Below are positions 1-10,515 of a stretch of DNA of 30,476 bases, one piece after another (the first letter of the stretch is position 1; each line of letters opens with the position of its first letter). The translations under genes were made by a program, and so were the position numbers. The stretch is from Schoenoplectus triqueter. Its lineage: Eukaryota; Streptophyta; Magnoliopsida; Poales; Cyperaceae. The notes under the pieces are model-generated. The model was not told the origin of the DNA, made no database searches, and saw nothing but the letters and a program-made list of their open reading frames with translations. Location of the stretch: assembly GCA_964058805.1 (NCBI GenBank), contig CAXKVV010000438.1, positions 1 to 30,476 on the forward strand, written 5' to 3'.

Positions 1-200
1 ACCTACTTTTTTCCTCGTTTTCTGCTCTTTCAAAAATTAATTCTCGTATAGAGTTATATTCCAATAATAATTACAACAAAAATGTTAAGTGGTGCTCTTG
101 GCGGATAAAAAATATTAGAAAACAAGAATTATAAGCATACTATAAACACCCAAATTAAATCCTTGGCTCCAAATTTTAATGATGCAATTTATGCTGACAG

Positions 201-1266
201 TACTCAGATGGGATGGGTGGAATCACTCAACAATGCACAACTCCAGCAAGCAATGAATAGGCGCTTAAACTCTGTGGTGAACAGATACAAGGGCCAGGTG
301 ATTCACTGGGATGTGAATAATGAGAATGTGCACTTCAACTTTTTTGAGACCAAGTTCGGCCCTGGTGCCTCGACAAAAATCTTCCAGCAGGTGAACAAGA
401 TCGACCCCAACGCAGTTCTCTTTCTTAACGACTACAACACTCTCGAGCAGCCAGGTGACTGGAATGCGGTGCCCGATAGGTATCTCCAGAGGTTCCGTCA
501 GATCAGATCTGGTAACCCAAATGTAAAGATGGGAATTGGATTAGAGTCGCATTTTGACGTACCAAACATCCCCTACATGAGAGCAGTGCTGGATAAGATG
601 GCTAGTGCTGGAGTGCCCATTTGGCTCACTGAGCTTGATGTGGCTGGTACTGACCCAAATCAGGTACATGATGTTTGCAGGATTTCAGTATTATACCAGT
701 CATATTCTGTAACTGTTTTTATTTTTCCTTCTTTTCAACCTTTTCACTTACAAAGGGGTTGTACCAGCATGAACCAAATACTTTTTGTTCCACTGATTAG
801 GCTTCTTATCATCAGCGGTAATATTAACTTACACAGCTTAATTCAGAATGAAAATTAACATGAACTACAACAGGAAGATTGAAGTAATTAAATTGGTAAG
901 TTGATTTTTTGTGTACATAACTAACAGGCTCGTTATCTGGAAGAAATCTTGAGAGAAGGGTACTCACATCCAGCCGTTCAAGGCATAGTTATGTGGGCTT
1001 CATGGACCCCAAGGGGCTGTTATAGGATGTGTCTGACCAATAATCAATTCCGAAACTTCCCTGTTGGAAATACAGTAGACAATTTGATCAATGAATGGAA
1101 GACTCATGCCACAGGGACAACTGGAGCAGACGGTTCCTTTCAAGCAAACCTCGCTCATGGAGATTACAAAGTCACTATAAGCCACCCGACTAAAAATATC
1201 ACCTCGGTGCACAAAATCAAAGTCGATCCTACTACTCCTGCACACAAGTTGGAGATTCACCACTGA
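201..1266 (+). CDS. GH10 endo-1,4-beta-xylanase, 3' part (gene 1, last two exons)
   Basis: C-terminal half of a plant glycoside hydrolase family 10 xylanase, which cuts beta-1,4-xylan in the cell wall. Two exons are visible: 201-663 (acceptor CAG at 198-200, donor GT at 664) and 928-1266 (acceptor CAG at 925-927, stop TGA at 1264). The first carries the acid/base motif HWDVNNEN and the nucleophile motif WLTELDV, so both catalytic glutamates are present. The second holds the end of the barrel (REGYSHPAVQG, GCYRMCLT) and a C-terminal beta-rich tail (TGADGSF, HGDYKVTI) usual for plant GH10. Start 201 was chosen because it restores the family reading DDP-xTQMGWV and matches the phase of the same exon in gene 2. 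The upstream exons (signal peptide, CBM22, start of GH10) lie outside the window. About 83% identical by eye to gene 2 over the 154-residue exon. No frame break was seen. Confidence 0.88.
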
Positions 1267-2330
1267 GTACAATCTGGGAGTTGGATATAGAAGAATTGAA
1301 AGTATACTATTAGTTAAAGATGTTTATGCATCTGCAGACGATTGTCTGCTCAACTATTTGGCCGAGCCTTGATACATCACAAGGAAAGTCTGTGCCATAT
1401 AGAATGTTGTAGTAGTCAATTGTGTGTCTTGAGATATAGAAAATTATAGGGGTTTTGATGAATAAATATAATTATGATAGTTAGTAGGGTCTATTTAGTA
1501 AAATAATTAAAACCCCCAGTTAAGTTTATAATCCAGTTAGTGTAGAGAAAAGAAATAAGATTGCACTTCCTCTCTCTTTTGCCTCTTGTATCCTTTCTTG
1601 TTCAATAATCAATTACTGAATAATGATAAAAACCGTAAACTCCTACGCCAATTATTCCTGTTATTCCTGGATCGCTATAAATACCAGAAGTTGTACCTGA
1701 TCCAGTGGTACCTGTGGTAGATGCCATGTATTTCTGGCTTCTTTATCTTTCCATCTGTGTGTGTTTTTGAAACCTTGACGGTGCCTCTCTCGTGCTCCGG
1801 CCTGACCTCTCTCTTTTTCAAACTCTCTGTTTCTGTGCGTGCATGTGTGCATCTCTCTTCCCACCGCATTTTTTTGAACGTACAAAATCATTATAGGAAC
1901 AAAATATGAATGAATTCATGACCTGATTCTCAAATTTATTATTTTATTTTTATTTATTTTTGCATTCTGACTGCATCTTTACGAATCTCCCAAAGTTACC
2001 TGATCAGGTGAAAGCAGAACACGGAACTACGAAGGCCAACTGTACAATAAGTACTCTATTTCAATGATTTTTGTGAGAAATTTTGTAACTCTTTCTGAAT
2101 CAAGGATCATAAGAGTTCCTAGATTAATTTATCCTTCAAATCTATATTAAGTAATAATTATTAATGGGGAGAATGGAAGTATTACTATAAATTCAATTTT
2201 TAAAGTTTTGAGGGCTTTTAGAGCACCTATTGGCTATTACTCTTTTCCCTTCAAATAAAAACAAACTAATATGAAATTTTAGGAAAGAAGGAATGGGATT
2301 CGTTGATCCCTTTCAAGTAAAAACAAACTT
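1267..2330 (+). repeat. 3' flank of gene 1, left arm of inverted duplication
   Basis: No gene. Blocks of this stretch match, in reverse complement, the 3' flank of gene 2 (about 3893-4672). Examples are the 'GCCGAGCCTTGATA' block near 1362, the CT-rich 'GTGCGTGCATGTGTGCAT' block near 1835, and the 'TTTTAGAGCACCT' block near 2217. About 260 bp at roughly 1475-1735 have no counterpart on the other side and look like an insertion of unknown type. The short ORFs here are incidental. Confidence 0.75.
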
Positions 2331-2334
2331 ACAG

Positions 2335-3090
2335 ATGCTTATCCAAGAATTGGTATGTTGGGATTTGTTGATAGAAGCTTTACTTCTCCAAATCAGATTC
2401 TATTTATAAGATTGACTATTGGTAATGAAATATTGTGTTCTAGTCGTAGGATATCATGAGTATAGTAAAATGATTTAACACATGTTATTTGTTTTTTTTA
2501 TCTTTGTGATAACATAATATTGTATTGGAAGGTTAAATTTTAGTAAATAATCAAATAAGTGGATGAAAAAATAGCATTTGTTTCTTGCCAATTCAGCTGT
2601 AACACCCACTTCCCCTCCCTCGATTGCTCTCTCTCACAGTAAGCTCACCTCCTTACAAATACTGTTGCTTTTTCTTGGCAAGCAAACCAGTAAAAAAAAA
2701 AGAAAAAGAAATAGTGTAAACCAGTAAGCTCACCTCCTTACAAATACTCTTGCTTTTTGCCAGTTGACATTTTATCTAGTCATATTTTATCTAGTCATAA
2801 ATTACTGTAGGTCCTAATCTCTCTCTACCTGATCTTTCCTTATTGTTGCATCATTCCGAATTACGTCTTCCTTATTGTTGTACTTTTTTTTGAGATAACT
2901 CATCGGTGTGCTTTATTCATGCATATTGAAACTACTCATGCTAATTTGATGGATTGTACATCTGCTCATGAAACAGAGATGAAGTCCCCTTGGGAGAAAG
3001 AAATGATTCTGTTTCTCTTTGTTGCCATTTTAGGAGATGATACACATTTTCTAATTTAATAATTTCTGCATTCTGCATAATTTTTATGTA
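2335..3090 (+). pseudogene. Orphan promoter and signal-peptide exon of a third xylanase copy
   Basis: This segment is homologous to the promoter, 5' UTR, exon 1 and start of intron 1 of gene 2 (about 10315 to 9660, other strand). Exon 1 is at 2979-3033 and reads MKSPWEKEMILFLFVAIL, against MRSPEEKAMLMFLFVAIL in gene 2, a hydrophobic signal peptide. The donor after exon 1 is GA (3034-3035) where gene 2 has GT. The TATA box is changed to TACAAATA. An 85-bp tandem duplication of the core promoter starts at 2637 and 2722. Homology ends about 3087, where Copia sequence begins. No other exon of this copy follows, so it cannot make enzyme. Confidence 0.8.
2884..2959. mobile_element. 76-bp insertion in the orphan 5' UTR
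   Basis: Relative to the 5' UTR of gene 2, 76 bp are inserted here. They are flanked by the 6-bp direct repeat TTGTAC (2878-2883 and 2954-2959), as expected of a target-site duplication. No clear terminal inverted repeat was recognised, so the element class is unknown. Confidence 0.4.
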
Positions 3091-3480
3091 TGCTCAAATG
3101 TATACATGTCTGGATATTGCGTATATCACAGGAATGCATGGTCGCTATCTCAATAATTCTGATATGAATCACTGGAAAGTAGCTAAAAAAATACTAAGGT
3201 ATTTATAAAGAACGAAAAATTATATGTTGACATATCGGCGATCAGACAAGTTTGAGGTCATTGGATATATACTGATTCTGACTTTGCAGGTTGTGTGAAT
3301 AGCTTAAAGTCAAATCAGGTTATATTTTTATGTTGGCTGGAGGAACTATTTTTTGGAGGAGTGTAAAACAAACCATGATTGTCTCTTCTACCATAACAGT
3401 CAAATTCATTGCGTGTTTCGAGACATCAAATCATAAAATATGGCTAAAGAATTTTATCATAGGGCTGTTAAAGCACCAAC
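3090..3480 (+). mobile_element. Ty1/Copia fragment (reverse transcriptase end and RNase H), degenerate
   Basis: Translation over several frames gives the typical Copia order: a degraded 'TRPDIAY' motif (read as TCLDIAYI), HWKVAKKILRYL, YMLTYRRSD, VIGYTDSDFAGC, a 'SxKS' region, and 'MLAGGTIFW' followed by a degraded 'AEF..ACFE' block. This is the end of reverse transcriptase and the RNase H domain. Frame breaks and stops occur (for example after KILRYL). There are no LTRs, integrase or gag nearby. The fragment abuts the truncated intron of the orphan xylanase exon. The boundary on the right is uncertain, and 3480-3630 may also belong to it. Confidence 0.82.
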
Positions 3481-3892
3481 CTCTTTCCAACATAAAGAAT
3501 CCGCTCATTCTTACTAATGTAATGCATGCACATTTAACTCTTGTTCTGCCTAATAAGAGAGCATGGATATTTTTGTCTTTTGTTTTAACAAAGATTGAAC
3601 CATTATTTTTAAAGAGAATATAATAAATTAGCTCATCTAATTAATTTGAGTGGTATAAAAGAAATATTTATATGATTTAAGTGATATATAAAATAAATTA
3701 AAAAGTAAAGGGAGAAATAAGAAAATTAAGAATAGATGAAAGTTAGAGGAGAAATTAATCTAATTTATTATGTACATGACGATCGGCACTTACGATGACA
3801 TGGCACACAAATTATTGATGGATGAGCTTAGAGAGACGTAGTTCCGTTATATTTAAGGGCTATTATGCTATTTAAATAATAAATTATAATTT
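3481..3892. other. AT-rich spacer, no gene
   Basis: No coding signal. A weak inverted pair (TTAGCTCATC near 3629 and GATGAGCTTA near 3823) could mark a small miniature element of about 200 bp, but no convincing target duplication was seen. Confidence 0.4.
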
Positions 3893-4672
3893 AAATGGGA
3901 TCAACGGATCCCATTTCTTTTTCCTAAAATTTTATATTAGTTTGTTTATCTGAAGGAAAAAAATGCAACAGGTGCTCTAAAATCTTTCAAAACTTTAAAA
4001 ATGGATTTTGTACTGAAACCTTCATACTCCCGATCTATAATTGTTACAGGTTTGGAGAATCAATTAATCTAGGAACTCTGCTAGTACTTCTTGATTCAGG
4101 AAGAATTACTAAAATTTCTAAAAATAATTCATTGGAATAAACTAATCTTTTTTCTACACTTGAGTCTTGACATTAGTTCAATGTTCACCTTTTGTCCCTG
4201 ATCGGGTTACTTTGGGAAATATCATAAAGATGTAGTGAGAATACAAAAAAATTGTGTACTGGTGCATGAATTGATTCATCTTTTGATCCTATAATAATTT
4301 TATATGTTGAAAAAAATATGGGTGGAGGGAGACATGCACACATGCACGCACAGATAGAGAATTTAAAAGAGAGAGAAGTTAGGTTGGAACAAGAGATGCA
4401 CTGCTAAGGTTTCAAAACAAATTAAGAGAGAGAAATCCAAAAATAAATGATAAGTCAAAACTTGCTTTATTTTCTATACCGGCAAAGCCTTTCTTTATAT
4501 AATATCAAGGCTCGGCCTAATAATTGAGCAGACGAATTATATTATTGTCTACTAGATACATCAAGTCATACTTAACTATTCATATATTTTCAATTCTTCT
4601 GTATTAACCAATATATATGCCTTTCCAGTCAAGTTAAAAGGCAAAATAAAATGTTAAGCTCCCAGCTCGTAC
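3892..4672 (-). repeat. 3' flank of gene 2, right arm of inverted duplication
   Basis: Reverse-complement counterpart of the gene 1 3' flank (about 1267-2310). It shares the CT-rich block, the 'GTGCGTGCATGTGTGCAT' block and the 'GAGCACCT' block. Its outer end carries a perfect short palindrome: AAATGGGATC, a 4-base loop, then GATCCCATTT (3892-3915). Confidence 0.75.
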
Positions 4673-7266
4673 TCAGTGCTTAATCTCCAATTTGTGTGAA
4701 GGAGTCTTAGGAGTGACAGTGACGTTGTGCGTTGAAGTGGTATTTTTGGACGGGTGGGTCACGGTGACTTGGTAATCTCCATGAGCAAGGTCTGCTTTAA
4801 AGGAACCGTCAGCTCCGGTTGTCCCTGTGGCATGGGTCTTCCATTCTTTGATCAATTTATCCACTGTATCTCCAACTGGGAAGTTCTTGAACTGATTGTC
4901 GGTGAGACACATCCTATAACAACCCTTTGGAGTCCATGAAGCCCACATAACTATGCCTTGAACTGCTGGATGTGCGTATCCTTCTCTCAAGATATCTTCT
5001 AGATAACGAGCCTGTTGGTTATGTGCACAAAAATATCAAGTTATCGATTTGAATACTTCAATCTTCCTATTCTTGTTCATATTAGTTTTATTTCTGAATT
5101 ACGCTATGCTAGTTAATATTATTGCTGATGAAGAGAAACCAAATCAGGGAAATAACATTTGGTTCATATTGATACCACCCTCTTGAGAAAGTTAAACAGG
5201 AGAGAGAGCAGTTACAGAGCATGACTGGTGTAATACTTAATTTCTCTACATGTCATGTACCTGATTTGCATCTGTACCAGCCACATCAACCTCAGTTAGC
5301 CAAATAGGCACGCCAGCTGTAGCCATCTTATCCAGCACTGCTCTCATGTGGGGGATGTTTGGTACTTCAAAATGTGACTCCAATCCAATTGCCATTTTTG
5401 CGTTCGGATTACCAGCTCTTATCTGATGGAACTTCTTGAGATATCTATCGGGCGCGGCATTCCAGTCACCTGGCTGCTCGAGAGTGTTGTAGTCATTGAG
5501 AAAGAGAATTACATTGGGGTCGAGCTGGTGCACCTGCTGGAAGATTTTTGTGGAGGCATCAGGGCCGAACTTGGTCTCGAAGAAGTTGAAGTGCACATTC
5601 TCGTTATTCACATCCCAGTGAATCACCTGACCCTTGTATTTGTTCACCACAGATTTCAAACGCTTATCCATTGCTTGCTGAAGTTGTGCCTTATTTAGTT
5701 TGTTCACCCATCCCATCTGAGAACTGTCGGCACAAATGTCATGATTAAAATTTGGAGCCAAGGACTTAATTTGGGTGTTTATAGTGTGCTTCTAATACTT
5801 TTTCTTTATCTGTTGAGAGCATGACTTAACATTTTGATCTAACTAACGTTGGAATATAACTATATAAATATTAATTCTCAAAACTCTGCCTATGTTGACT
5901 AGTTTCTGCATAACATATTCCAAGCCAGGATAAAGAAAGAGGGTTGCGGAAGGTGTGGCGAACCCTGCACTAAAATAACTGATTTTTATAAAAATGAAAC
6001 CTAGACAAATTATATTGGGGCGTCACCCTCTTAGCAACGCGCCATATTGGAACATGGATATGGTGATAAGAGAATAAGGGTCGGGTCGTCACCGCCTTAG
6101 TGGCGCGCCATTTCGGAACCGAATGTGATGATAAGCGAACAAAGGCCGGACCGTCATCACCTTAGTGACGCGCTGCATTAGCGTCCGGATGTAGTGTCAA
6201 ATGAATAAGGGTCTTCGCACTTGACTCAACGAGTGCGAGGGGTAAGGAAGCTAGTCGGGGAAAGTAGAATTCATTTAGATAGTTAAAATATAAGAACCTT
6301 AACAGGTAAGATAAGAGAGTTAGTTGAACTGTGATTAGAAGACGTGTGAATATCTTATGCATTCATGAGACTAAAGGTTTAGACTTAGTAATGGGATCTT
6401 ATGCATTCAAAAGGTGATGCATTGCTAAAGGTTTTGATACTGTAAGCTAGAGTTGTGGAGATAAACTCTAGAATCAAAATGTTTTAGACTTAGTAGGATA
6501 AAAACTAAATATATGAGGTGTCAGTTCAGCGGAGATAACTCATATGATGAAAATGTTAGTTTGGACAGACAAATAGTGTCTATGAATGATACATTTCGAT
6601 ATTTGAGATCAATATTGTAGAGCGATAGAGGGATCGATAAATATGTTAATTATAGAATAAGAGCCGGATGGATGAAATAGAGATAAGCATATGGTATTCT
6701 CTGTGATAAGGTCTCAAATAAACTAAAAGACAAGTTTCACAAGACAGTGATTAGTCCCTCGATGATGTATGGCGCAGAATGATGGGATACAAAAGGATAA
6801 CACATTCAGAAGATGAGTGTAACTGAAATGCGAATATTGCGTTAGATATGCTGCCACATAAGGAGAGATGGAATCAGAAATGATGATATACGGGACAAAC
6901 TTGGGGTAGCACCAATTCAAGAAAAGCTAGTTCGACACAAAAAGAAGCCCTCCTGAGACATCAGTACGCAGTGATATTCTAAGTCGTCCTGAAAATACAA
7001 AAAAAGGAAGAGATCGACCGAGACTGATATGGGTGGAAACAATAAAAAGGGATTTGAAGGAATAAAATATATTCAAAGAGCTTGATATGGATATAAGTGC
7101 TTGGAAGACGACGATTCATGTACCAAAACTATGATTTAGGAGTTTGAGTCTAGTAGTAGAATTATAGATTTCAGGTTGATAGTTTTTCAGTTCTTAGATT
7201 TTAGGATTTCAAAGTTTAGAATTAAGGATTTAGAAATATAGTTTATAAAGTAGGTTTATTATACTA

Positions 7267-7316
<50 letters not shown>

Positions 7317-9754
7317 GCATCATTATCATTATTATTATCATATTATTATCATTATTATCGTTATCATATTTATTTATTTATTTATTTATTAGTAGTATTT
7401 TTTCATCATCATCATCATTATTATCATTGATATTTGAGATATCTTATCTTATACTTTCAGATTGGATTTTAGCTTACCCCAAATTATTTGAGATTAAAGA
7501 CTTGTTTTTGTTGTTGTTGTAAATAATAATTCTCAAAAGAGTTCAAAAGAAGGAAAACATATGTTACAAACACTAAAGTTTATTTGAAAAATATGTTTAT
7601 ATAGTACTTACGCTGGGTCATCCCAGAAAACATTGTGTCCTCTGACTTGGACGTCGTTCTTCTTGACAAATGCTAACATAGCATCAGCCACTGAGTAGTC
7701 TTCATGTCCTTCGGTGAATTCGGTGCCATACCATTTCATCTCATTCTCAAATGTGGTAACCGTAAAGCGCGATGCGAACCACTTTTGATAGTCTGTGTTA
7801 TTTATGATAGCCTGGTTGATTGCATTGCCGAAAGGGAATCCAGCCCGAACTGGATCTACTGAGACTTTCGCGCCAGAAACTGGTTTTCCATTTGCATCTA
7901 CAGCTTTGACATTAGCTGTCAACTTGCGTCCCTGGGAGATAGTGCCAAATTTTCAATAAGCTCTTACAATGATCTATTCGAAAAGGTATAAAGCTTGGTA
8001 TGGTAATGTGGCAAACCTTGTTGATGGTATCATTATGATGACTTCTCCATTCCTCTAGAGTAAATGGTTGCAAGGACACATTATCGACCCATATCTCGCC
8101 GGTGAAGTTGTTGCCCTATTATAAGATTTAACATATTAATATCTGTGCAATTGATAAAATGGCTATATTTTTATTTATTTATTTTTGATAAATAAGATCC
8201 CTTAATTACCTCAAAAAATATTTCAGCTGGACCAGAAGTGTTAATAGATATGCCTCCTTTAAGCATCGACCAACAAGATACATTAGCTGTGACCGTACCT
8301 GCAGCCACAAAACCGTTCGCAGTCTTTACTGACAGTCTGACATCTGCACTCCCCTTGTCTGTTTGCAGCCAGGCTAAAACACCACAAATAATAATTATAA
8401 ACAGTCATGTGTATATCTGTTATGTTGTTCTATTATTACTGGATCAAAATTGGAATCAGTTTGTCATACCAGAGAGAGAGTAGAGCTTATCTTTCTCTAA
8501 TTGTACTTTCTGAGAGATGCTGTGGTGCGGCTTGCTGCTGTCAACAGCAACACCGTACTTATTCCCTGATTTAGAAACTTTGTGCATAACTGTATTGGCG
8601 AACGATGTCCAGCCATCAAGGTCTTTGTTGAAGTCTGGATTCACTAAAATGCCTCCTCCATATAGGGGCTTCAATGGTTCAGCCAAGCACTGTGAACAAA
8701 ACAATTTGTTAAACTTAAATTATAGAAAATACAGGTAACAGAGAGATATTTTGTCTATACGTTACTCAGTTTTTATTACTTTCTGTTAATCATGCTTGTC
8801 AATTAATTAAGGTTGTCAAAAATAAAAGGATGGAATTAAATTTGATGGTAGTTATTATTGACAGAAATATTATTATTTGTAGAAATATTAAAGCAAGGTA
8901 TTCTTTTAAAAAAAAGTTTTTTTTTTAAATCATCAAGAAGGTGATGTATCATGGAATCACAATTTAAGTAAGAAGCCTATTATATAATTCTACGAGATCT
9001 ATTTTGTGGGTCAAGCACGAAGGATAACCATTTTTAGAGCAAATATGTTCAAATAATAGTGATCTAATTCAGTGTAGTTTGATTGATATTTTGTGGATAA
9101 TGTCTCTGGTTGTGTTTGGATCTTATTTGTGTGTCTTTTGTGATGATTGATTCTGAAGCTAGAAGATGACCATCTGGCTTTATATTTTATGCTTTACAAA
9201 CATTAAATAGTACTTTTATGTTTAAATCCATCGATATGTGGTACTCAAAAACTAAACTTTTATTTCTAATAGAAACAGAATGTATAACCATTTTTCTTAA
9301 AAAAATAATTCTCCAAGATAGTAAGAAATCTTTCCTCAAAAGATGCGGAATAATCATATGGAACAGACTTCACTATGGTTGCTTGACCTGAAAATACAGA
9401 TATAATTGCATTATTAGCGCTTTCTATATTTGAACTTAATTATCCCATTGCAAAAAAATCTTTAGTTTCTGAGCTTAATGATCGTTGAACACCTAATAAA
9501 AGCTAGAAATTATTTTAATAGAGATTTCCATGAAGATTAATTAAAAGATGCATGACCTGTATAGTTTCAGTGAAAATAATAGTTACAACTTTCATCAAAT
9601 TAAATCCAAAAGTTGTTTACACAATGGCGATTAAGGTCTCTATAGATAATAGAATTATGCAGAAGCAAATATTATTAAATTAAAAAAAAATATTTTCACC
9701 TAAAATGGCAACAAAGAGAAACATAAGCATTGCTTTCTCCTCAGGGGACCTCAT
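4673..9754 (-). CDS. CBM22-GH10 endo-1,4-beta-xylanase, complete 8-exon gene (gene 2)
   Basis: Secreted cell-wall xylanase predicted from eight exons: 9754-9700, 9387-9335, 8689-8470, 8373-8210, 8115-8017, 7931-7612, 5723-5261 and 5011-4673. Their sum is 1713 nt, an unbroken 570 codons plus stop, and the phases match at every junction. Residues 1-18 are a hydrophobic signal peptide. Residues about 32-190 form a CBM22-like carbohydrate-binding module (YDYSA, CLAEPLKP, GWTSF, CWSMLKGG, EIWVDNVSLQPF). The GH10 barrel follows (FPFGNAIN, TFENEMKWY, RGHNVFWDDP), with acid/base Glu345 in WDVNNEN and nucleophile Glu448 in WLTEVDV. A beta-rich C-terminal tail (TGADGSF) ends the protein. Seven exon ends have normal GT or AG sites, but exon 2 is followed by GA (9334-9333) instead of GT. 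The frame is intact, so the gene is either recently disabled, spliced unusually, or this base is an assembly error. Intron 6 hosts a LINE. Confidence 0.85.
5866..5883. repeat. Left target-site duplication of the LINE
   Basis: AAATATTAATTCTCAAAA matches AAATAATAATTCTCAAAA at 7521-7538 in 17 of 18 positions. The pair brackets the LINE and defines its limits. Confidence 0.8.
6015..6200 (+). repeat. Three ~65-bp GC-rich tandem units at the LINE 5' end
   Basis: Units share 'CGTCACC', 'CTTAG' and 'GCGC' cores at 6021, 6087 and 6152, each followed by 'TGATAAG..AA'. They lie just upstream of the endonuclease region, where plant RTE elements often have a 5' UTR or promoter; the promoter role is inferred. 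Confidence 0.65.
7264..7430. repeat. ATT / ATTT / ATC microsatellite
   Basis: A run of ATT triplets from about 7266 to 7315, then mixed ATC/ATT, a TTTA run near 7370-7390 and ATC repeats near 7405. It lies within the 3' UTR of the LINE. Confidence 0.9.
7521..7538. repeat. Right target-site duplication of the LINE
   Basis: Partner of 5866-5883; it directly follows the TTG tail of the LINE. Confidence 0.8.
8690..9334 (-). other. Intron 2 of gene 2
   Basis: Intron between exon 2 and exon 3. The acceptor at 8691-8690 is a normal AG preceded by TTGTTCAC. The donor is GA instead of GT. The content is AT-rich, and no gene or recognisable element was seen. Confidence 0.7.
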
Positions 9755-9988
9755 CTATGTTTTCTGAGCAGATGTACAATAATAAGTAAATACATGTAAT
9801 TGGAATAATGCAACAATAAGGAAAGATCAGGCAGAGAGAGAGATTAGGACCTACAGTATAAGTTTTGTACTTTTCGGAAGAAGTTTATGACTAAATCTTG
9901 ATACAATATGTTAATTGGTAAAAGATAAAGAAGATACACTATTTCTTTTTTCTTTTTGTTTTAATGGTTTGCCAAAAGAGAGAAAAAG

Positions 9989-9996
9989 TATTTATA
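9989..9996 (-). promoter_or_regulatory. TATA box of gene 2
   Basis: TATAAATA on the minus strand, about 235 bp upstream of the start codon at 9754. The surrounding block (CACCTCCTTATAAATACT) is conserved in the orphan copy at 2651 and 2735, where it is mutated to TACAAATA. This is consistent with a 5' UTR of about 200 nt. The CT-rich stretch near 9830 lies within that leader. Confidence 0.65.
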
Positions 9997-10164
9997 AGGA
10001 GGTGAAGCCTAGCTAGTGTGGGGGAGAGCGATCCAAGGAGGAGAAGGTGGGTGTTACAGCTAGACTGATAAGAAATAAATGCTATTTTTTATCCACTTAT
10101 TTGATTATTTACTAAATTTTAACCTTCCTATACTATGTTATCGGAAGGATAACAAAAAATGACT

Positions 10165-10515
10165 TGTTTTAAATTATTTTACCAAACTTTATTTCTTATT
10201 AGCCACTAAAAAACAATACTTAATTATCAGACACTATCAATATACTACCACCAGAATCCTATTTGGATGAGTAAAAAGCATCTGCTACGAATCACAACAT
10301 ATACCAATACTTGCATATGTAAATGTGCATAAAAATTTTGAAAATTAATTATATTTGTATATAAATTATCAATTGACCCAGATAATTTATTTTAATCATT
10401 CAATATTTTAGATTCCTCCAATCCAGTTCTCCATATTCAAATTTTAGTTCTACCTCTTAACTGATTAAGCATATCTAAGTTAGGCACTAGTTCATCGCTC
10501 TAGCAGAAATGAGAT
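10165..10515. other. Upstream region of gene 2, no gene
   Basis: AT-rich. Up to about 10315 it is alignable with 2335-2470 upstream of the orphan exon. Beyond that nothing was recognised. Confidence 0.5.

Larger units (their letters stand above)
5884..7520 (+). mobile_element. Degenerate, internally deleted RTE-type LINE in intron 6 of gene 2
   Basis: Non-LTR retrotransposon remnant, antisense to its host gene. From 5' to 3' it holds three GC-rich tandem units of about 65 bp (6021, 6087, 6152) and the start of the endonuclease domain near 6290-6375 (LTGKIRELVE, RRRVNILCIHETK). A large gap follows, then the reverse-transcriptase C-terminal region near 6590-7130 (DTFRYLRSIL, PSMMYGAE, HIQKMSVTEMRILR, RNDDIRDKLGVAPIQEKL). 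The 3' UTR has an ATT/ATTT microsatellite, and the element closes with the plant-RTE end 'TTACCCCAAATTATTTGAGA' and a TTG run. Several stops and frame breaks are present. It is 1.64 kb, about half the usual length of around 3.2 kb. Flanked by an 18-bp target duplication. Confidence 0.88.

Noticed and set aside
163..858. Reading the 231-codon ORF as the true xylanase exon
   Set aside because: Its start lies in intron sequence and its end runs past the GT donor at 664. The splice-consistent exon is 201-663.
1661..1909. Short ORFs on both strands in the gene 1 3' flank
   Set aside because: They sit in a CT-rich flank or insertion, overlap each other, and the counterpart flank of gene 2 keeps no such frame.
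3627..3830. Possible MITE with ends TTAGCTCATC / GATGAGCTTA
   Set aside because: Inverted ends are short and imperfect, and no target duplication was seen.
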